A stretch of 17,756 nucleotides of DNA. It comes from an uncultured Vogesella sp. Its GTDB lineage: Bacteria; Pseudomonadota; Gammaproteobacteria; Burkholderiales; Chromobacteriaceae. The stretch lies in the NCBI GenBank assembly GCA_946479405.1, contig CAMLGD010000050.1, forward strand, positions 1-17,756, written 5' to 3'. Of the stretch, positions 14,370 to 17,756 are shown piece by piece (position 1 is the stretch's first letter; each line of letters opens with the position of its first letter). The position numbers were made by a program, and so were the translations under genes. The notes beneath the pieces were generated by a model. The model was not told the DNA's origin. It saw only the letters and a list, made by a program, of their open reading frames with translations, and made no database searches.

Positions 14370-14861
14370 ATGAAACGTTCTACCATTGATTTGTGGGTTG
14401 GCCTGTTCGTTGCGATCGGCATTGCGGCGATTACTTTCCTGTCCTTGAAAGTCGCTAACCTCACCCCGCAGAGCGATAGCAACACCTATACCCTTACCGC
14501 CGAGTTCGACAATATCGGCGGGCTGAAAGTGAAAGCCCCGGTGAAGTCATCCGGTGTACTGGTTGGCCGCGTCAGCAATATCGCGCTGGATACCAAGCGC
14601 TACGTGGCCAACGTCACGCTTACCCTGGACAGCAAGTACCAGTTCAGTCGCGACACCAGTGCCGAGATTCTGACCGCGGGCCTGTTGGGCGAGCAGTACA
14701 TCGGTCTGACCCAAGGGGGCGACCCGGACAACCTGAAAGCGGGCGACCATATCAGCATTACCTCCTCTGCCATGGTGCTGGAGCAGCTGATAGGCAAGTT
14801 CATGACCAGTTTTGCCGATAAACCGGCAGCTGGCGGCAACGATGCCAGCCAGAGCCAATAA
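14370..14861 (+). CDS. mlaD: MlaD, MCE-domain lipid-binding subunit
   Basis: A 163-residue protein. One N-terminal membrane helix (about residues 8-28, LWVGLFVAIGIAAITFLSLKV) anchors it in the inner membrane. A single MCE domain follows, with the conserved start YTLTAEFDNIGGLKVKAPVKSSGVLVGRV and ILTAGLLGEQYIGLTQGG. MlaD forms a hexameric ring in the periplasm through which phospholipid passes between MlaC and MlaE. The tail after residue 130 includes a hydrophobic helix (SSAMVLEQLIGKFMTSF), the segment that lines the ring pore in E. coli, and a short Ser/Gln-rich end. The ATG at 14370 has AGGAA at 14356-14360. Confidence 0.95.
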   Translation: MKRSTIDLWVGLFVAIGIAAITFLSLKVANLTPQSDSNTYTLTAEFDNIGGLKVKAPVKSSGVLVGRVSNIALDTKRYVANVTLTLDSKYQFSRDTSAEILTAGLLGEQYIGLTQGGDPDNLKAGDHISITSSAMVLEQLIGKFMTSFADKPAAGGNDASQSQ

Positions 14862-14893
14862 TTCTTCGCATATATAAAAGAAAGACACACTTC

Positions 14894-15502
14894 ATGAAAA
14901 AGCTGCTTACATCCCTGATGCTGTTGCTGAGCCTCTCCGCGCCAGCACTGGCTGCCGACGAACCAGTGGGCCTGGTGCAGGACACCTCGCAAAAGGCGCT
15001 GGACATCCTGAAAAAGGAAAACGGCAAGAACACCCGCCAGGTGCGCGAACAGGTGGAAAGCATGGTCATCCCGCTGATCGACTTCACCCGCATGACCGCG
15101 CTGGCAGTCGGCAAGGACTGGCGGGCGGCCAACCCGGCACAACAGGAACAACTGGCCACCCAGTTCAAGACCCTGCTGGTTCGCACCTACTCTTCCACCA
15201 TGGTGCGCTTCAAAACTGCCCAGATCGACGTCAAGCCGAATGCTCAGTTCAATAATGGCGGCCGTGAAGCAGTGGTGAAATCGGAAGTGACCATCCCAGG
15301 CAATGCCGACAAGAAAAACGTCAGCATCGACTACACCCTGTACAAGGGCAGCCAAGGCTGGAAGATTTTCAACGTCAGCGTAGAAGGTGCCAGCCTGGTC
15401 ACCGTATATCGTACCCAGTTTGGTGAAGAAATCCGCAAGAACGGCATCGACGGCCTGATCAAGCAGCTGAAAGACAAGAACGAGGGCGTAAAGCCGGCAT
15501 GA
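14894..15502 (+). CDS. mlaC: MlaC, periplasmic phospholipid carrier
   Basis: A 202-residue exported protein. The signal peptide MKKLLTSLMLLLSLSAPALA is probably cut after Ala20. The mature protein has the MlaC/Ttg2D pattern: an N-terminal helical part (VGLVQDTSQKALDILKKE, VESMVIPLIDFTRMTALAVGKDWRAANPAQQEQLATQFKTLLVRTYSSTMVRF) and a C-terminal beta sheet (VKSEVTIPG, VSIDYTLYKGSQGWKIFNVSVEGASLVTVYRTQFGEEIRKNGIDGLIKQL). It shuttles phospholipid between outer-membrane MlaA and inner-membrane MlaD. The ATG lies 32 bases after mlaD, with only a weak AAAGAAAGA as ribosome binding site. Its stop overlaps mlaB by 4 bases. Confidence 0.95.
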   Translation: MKKLLTSLMLLLSLSAPALAADEPVGLVQDTSQKALDILKKENGKNTRQVREQVESMVIPLIDFTRMTALAVGKDWRAANPAQQEQLATQFKTLLVRTYSSTMVRFKTAQIDVKPNAQFNNGGREAVVKSEVTIPGNADKKNVSIDYTLYKGSQGWKIFNVSVEGASLVTVYRTQFGEEIRKNGIDGLIKQLKDKNEGVKPA

Positions 15503-15798
15503 GCCTGACTACCGTTACCGCCGGCCAGCTGGCACTGCAAGGCGTACTGGATATGGACACGGTTGCCGGCATCCAGCCCCAGCTACTACAGGCCATGCAA
15601 GGCGGCAAGCTGAGCCTGGACCTGTCTGCGGTCGAGAAAGCGGACGCCGCTGCCCTGGCCATGTTGCTGGGCGCCTTGCGCCAGCAGCAGCAACACGGCG
15701 GTGAGCTATTGCTGCAACACCTGCCGGCCAGCCTGGCAAGCCAGGCGCACCTATATGGCATTGCCGAGCTGCTGGGCATGCCAGGAGATGTCTCATGA
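15499..15798 (+). CDS. mlaB: MlaB, STAS-domain subunit
   Basis: A 99-residue cytoplasmic protein that is a single STAS domain: strands TVTAGQLALQGVLDMDTV and KLSLDLSAVEKADAAALAMLLGAL, then GELLLQHLPASLASQAHLYGIAELLGM. MlaB binds MlaF and is needed for stability and activity of the transporter. In E. coli the loop reads VDTGGLALL with Thr52 at the position phosphorylated in other STAS proteins. Here the loop is ADAAALAMLL, so that residue is alanine (about residue 50). Start and stop both overlap the neighbouring genes by 4 bases, which indicates strict translational coupling. Confidence 0.9.
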   Translation: MSLTTVTAGQLALQGVLDMDTVAGIQPQLLQAMQGGKLSLDLSAVEKADAAALAMLLGALRQQQQHGGELLLQHLPASLASQAHLYGIAELLGMPGDVS

Positions 15799-16604
15799 AA
15801 CAGCGACTTACTGTACTACTGGCCGCCAGCGTACTGCTGGCGGCCTGTGCTACGTCACCCAGCCACCCCCAGGACCCGCTGGAGCCGATGAATCGGGTAG
15901 TTTTCCAGTTCAATGACAAGGCTGATCGCTATGTAATGAAGCCGGTGGCAGAAGGCTACCGTGCCGTCACCCCGCAACCAGTGCGCACCGGTGTTGGCAA
16001 CTTTTTCAATAACTTGCAAGACGTGTACAGCATGCTGAACCATGGCCTGCAGCTGGAGCCACGCAAGACGCTTACTGACCTCATGCGTGTGTCGTTCAAC
16101 AGCACCTTCGGCCTGTTCGGCTTGATCGACATCGCCACCCCGATGGGGCTGCGGCGCGATCCGACCTCACTCGGCGACACCATGGCGCACTATGGCTGGA
16201 AGAGCAGCAACTATCTGGTGCTGCCGCTACTTGGCCCTTCTACCGTGCGTGATGGTTTGGGCACTGCGGCCAACCTGACGCTCGCCAATCAGAATGATCT
16301 GGTGTTTCATACCGAGTCCCAGGCCACCGCTGCTGCCGTACTCAGTGGCGTCAGCCAGCGGGAGCAACTGCTGGGCGTGGAGGATACCCTGCAGCAGGCG
16401 GCACTGGATCCGTACAGCTATATGCGTGATGCCTATCTGCAATACCGCAACCGACAGGTTGGTTTTCAACCGACCGTTCAACCGGATGCCAGCAGCCCGA
16501 CACAGGAAGAGAACATCGATGACTTGGTCGGCCCGGATGCAGCAGCACCGGCAGCTTCAGCCCCGCTAGCAGTCGCCCCTGTGGATGCCTCGGCAGCACA
16601 ATAG
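15795..16604 (+). CDS. mlaA: MlaA (VacJ), outer-membrane phospholipid-removing lipoprotein
   Basis: A 269-residue lipoprotein. The signal peptide ends in LLAAC with the lipidated cysteine at residue 18. The MlaA core spans about residues 27-225: DPLEPMNRVVFQFNDKADRYVMKPVAEGYRAVTPQPVRTGVGNFFNNLQDVYSMLNHGLQL, RVSFNSTFGLFGLIDIATPMGLRR, GDTMAHYGWKSSNYLVLPLLGPSTVRDGLG, and LDPYSYMRDAYLQYRNRQVGF. The protein forms a doughnut-shaped channel in the inner leaflet that draws misplaced phospholipid from the outer leaflet and passes it to MlaC. A long Ala/Pro/Ser-rich acidic tail follows, probably disordered. In E. coli mlaA is unlinked; here it ends the operon and overlaps mlaB by 4 bases. Confidence 0.95.
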   Translation: MKQRLTVLLAASVLLAACATSPSHPQDPLEPMNRVVFQFNDKADRYVMKPVAEGYRAVTPQPVRTGVGNFFNNLQDVYSMLNHGLQLEPRKTLTDLMRVSFNSTFGLFGLIDIATPMGLRRDPTSLGDTMAHYGWKSSNYLVLPLLGPSTVRDGLGTAANLTLANQNDLVFHTESQATAAAVLSGVSQREQLLGVEDTLQQAALDPYSYMRDAYLQYRNRQVGFQPTVQPDASSPTQEENIDDLVGPDAAAPAASAPLAVAPVDASAAQ

Positions 16605-16622
16605 CCCTGTCTCTACGGCAAT

Positions 16623-16650
16623 AAAAAGGCCACCTATCGGTGGCCTTTTT
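16623..16650. terminator. Strong rho-independent terminator of the mla operon
   Basis: AAAAAGGCCACC (16623-16634) pairs perfectly with GGTGGCCTTTTT (16639-16650) around TATC, 18 bases after the mlaA stop. The flanking A and T runs make it functional in both directions. Confidence 0.95.
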
Positions 16651-16721
16651 ATTTTGCGATACCGCTACAACACAAGCTTCTTCGCCATTATCACGCAGCT
16701 ATACACATACGACCTGCTCGC

Positions 16722-16765
16722 AAAAACATCCCAAAGTCTGCACCGAAGTGCTTACATTGGGATGT
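16722..16765 (-). terminator. Terminator of sspA-sspB with UUCG-capped inner stem
   Basis: On the minus strand, ACATCCCAA (16765-16757) pairs perfectly with TTGGGATGT (16734-16726) and is followed by a run of T (TTTTTG). Inside the long loop a second stem, GCAC/GTGC, closes a TTCG tetraloop (16751-16740). The hairpin begins about 38 bases past the sspB stop. It converges with the mla terminator; the 71 bases between the two (16651-16721) hold nothing I can recognise. Confidence 0.75.
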
Positions 16766-16803
16766 CCGTTCCGGAGCATAAACTGCATGGCCCCGGCAAG
16801 AAG

Positions 16804-17217
16804 TCAGCGCCGGCCCGGAAAGGTAATGACTTTTGCGCCCTTAGCCGTCTCTTCAGGTGCCTGCTCTGGCTCGGTAGCGGCTACCGGCGGCTTGGCCGGC
16901 TGCGACAGCGCCTCCAGCTCAAACCCCATACCCTCGCCTGATTCACGCGAGAAAATAGAGAGCACATTGCCGACTGGTACCCAGATTTCCCGGGATACGC
17001 CACCAAAGCGCGCAGCAAAGGAAATCCAGTCATTGTCGAGTTGCAGGTTCTGCGTTGCGCTGTAGGCCACGTTCAAGACGATTTCGTTGTTCTTCACATA
17101 CTCCATCGGAACCTGCACGTTTTCATCCACCCATACCACCATGTAAGGGGTCTGCCCCTGGTCGGTACACCACTGGTGAATGGCACGAAGGAGATAAGGC
17201 CGGGTACTGACTGTCAT
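16804..17217 (-). CDS. sspB: SspB, ClpXP specificity-enhancing factor
   Basis: A 137-residue adaptor that carries ssrA-tagged proteins to the ClpXP protease. The substrate-binding domain is clear: STRPYLLRAIHQWCTDQGQTPYMVVWVD, VQVPMEYVKNNEIVLNVAYSATQNLQLDNDWISFAARFGGVSREIWVPVGNVLSIFSRESGEGMGFE. A flexible Pro/Ala/Glu linker follows and ends in AKVITFPGRR. In E. coli SspB the last residues (RPALRVVK) bind ClpX; here the end is basic and hydrophobic but differs in sequence. The ATG at 17217 is preferred because GAGG lies 5 bases upstream; an in-frame GTG at 17223 would add two residues. It lies 9 bases after sspA in the usual sspA-sspB operon. Confidence 0.93.
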   Translation of the reverse strand: MTVSTRPYLLRAIHQWCTDQGQTPYMVVWVDENVQVPMEYVKNNEIVLNVAYSATQNLQLDNDWISFAARFGGVSREIWVPVGNVLSIFSRESGEGMGFELEALSQPAKPPVAATEPEQAPEETAKGAKVITFPGRR

Positions 17218-17226
17218 GGCCACCTC

Positions 17227-17756
17227 TTACTTGCGCATGGCCTTTTCGGCCGGTGTCAGCGAATCGATGAAAGACTGACGCTGGAACAGGCGTTCGGCAT
17301 ACTTCAGGATCGGCGCGGCATTTTTGCCCAAGTCGATACCGTAGTGCTCCAGGCGCCACATCAGCGGTGCAATAGCCACGTCGATCATCGAAAAATCATC
17401 GCCCAGCATAAACTTCTGCTTGGCAAAGATCGGGGCAATGGTGATCAGACCATCACGGATCGCCTCGCGTGCTCTGGTCGCTTCCTTACCGGTAGCGCCT
17501 GCTTCCATGGTTTTTACGTTTACAAACAGCTCCTGCTCGAAACGGAACAGGAACAGGCGAGCACGAGCACGCATTACCGGATCGGCCGGCATCAGCTGCG
17601 GATGCGGAAAGCGCTCATCAATATATTCATTGATGATGTTGGACTCATGCAGAATCAGGTCACGCTCGACCAGCACCGGTACCTCGTTATACGGGTTCAT
17701 TACGGCGAGGTCTTCCGGCTTGTTCAGCACGTCCACGTCAATGATCTCGAAATCCA
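17227..17756 (-). CDS. sspA: SspA, stringent starvation protein A (N-terminus beyond window)
   Basis: The minus strand is open from the window end to a TAA at 17227, giving about 176 residues; roughly the first 25-35 are missing. The fold is glutathione-S-transferase-like: the end of a thioredoxin-like domain (FEIIDVDVLNKPEDLAVMNPYNEVPVLVERDLILHESNIINEYIDERFPHPQLMPADPV) and an all-helical C-terminal domain (RARLFLFRFEQELF, FMLGDDFSMIDVAIAPLMWRLEHYGIDL, LTPAEKAMRK). SspA binds RNA polymerase and alters transcription in stress and starvation; it lacks GST activity in characterised members. FPHPQLMP matches the conserved surface (PHP motif) needed for that role in E. coli. A GTG at 17736 is not the real start because conserved sequence continues upstream of it. 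Confidence 0.94.
   Translation of the reverse strand, partial: DFEIIDVDVLNKPEDLAVMNPYNEVPVLVERDLILHESNIINEYIDERFPHPQLMPADPVMRARARLFLFRFEQELFVNVKTMEAGATGKEATRAREAIRDGLITIAPIFAKQKFMLGDDFSMIDVAIAPLMWRLEHYGIDLGKNAAPILKYAERLFQRQSFIDSLTPAEKAMRK

Larger units (their letters stand above)
854..16274. repeat. Dispersed 9-mer family GTTGGCCGC (17 exact copies)
   Basis: Exact copies on the plus strand start at 854, 4663, 5333, 6723, 9224, 9854, 12970 and 14562. Complementary copies (GCGGCCAAC) start at 885, 2147, 5348, 6071, 7387, 9417, 10966, 15125 and 16266. Counted by eye. They lie within genes on both strands and in two intergenic spots. An A two bases before the 9-mer is present in 12 of 17 copies, and A or G follows it in 12 of 17. 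This entry marks the span of the family, not one continuous repeat. Confidence 0.6.

Noticed and set aside
16585..16941. 118-codon plus-strand frame between mlaA and sspB
   Set aside because: It crosses two strong terminators and the end of sspB on the opposite strand, and has no protein-like features.
1..17756. CRISPR arrays, insertion sequences, tRNA or rRNA genes
   Set aside because: I saw no regularly spaced repeats, transposase genes, or structural RNA signatures on either strand.

Overview
The window is GC-rich, densely coding Gram-negative DNA. The mla gene cluster, a Neisseria-type dapC next to dapD, sspA-sspB and slyX fit a betaproteobacterium of the order Neisseriales, probably the Chromobacterium/Vogesella side. 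The genus is an inference from protein resemblance and base composition, not from a search. There is no rRNA, tRNA, insertion sequence, phage gene or CRISPR array. No gene-free gap reaches 300 bases; the largest are about 180 bases before mlaF, about 200 between mlaA and sspB, and about 150 before the chemoreceptor gene.

Layout. 1-1523: a truncated MFS transporter gene diverging from a LysR-type regulator. 1624-3873: a SlyB-type glycine-zipper lipoprotein and a methyl-accepting chemotaxis protein, each its own unit. 4009-6145: a YuiF-like Na+/H+ antiporter, a hairpin, then slyX and a nucleotidyltransferase-like hypothetical gene 3 bases apart. 6210-6938: a stand-alone periplasmic solute-binding protein ending in a strong bidirectional terminator. 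6999-9451 (minus): a compact arsenic operon, arsR-arsI-arsC-acr3, with overlapping genes, a recognisable promoter and a dyad operator. 9567-10466 (minus): an EamA-family permease, diverging from dapC-dapD (10525-12582), two lysine/diaminopimelate steps. 12763-16604: the complete mlaFEDCBA phospholipid-transport operon including the outer-membrane lipoprotein mlaA, with most genes overlapping by 4 bases. 16804-17756 (minus): sspB and truncated sspA, convergent with mla and separated from it by two back-to-back terminators.

How genes work together. The ars operon covers sensing (ArsR), C-As bond cleavage of trivalent organoarsenicals (ArsI), arsenate reduction (ArsC) and arsenite export (Acr3). 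Mla keeps the outer membrane asymmetric: MlaA takes phospholipid from the outer leaflet, MlaC carries it across the periplasm, and the MlaFEDB complex sits in the inner membrane.

The most unusual signal is not a gene. The 9-mer GTTGGCCGC (or its complement) occurs 17 times by my hand count, about once per kilobase, on both strands, in several reading frames, and once as a perfect inverted pair forming an intergenic hairpin. This resembles the DNA uptake sequences of Neisseriaceae in density and arrangement but has a different sequence.
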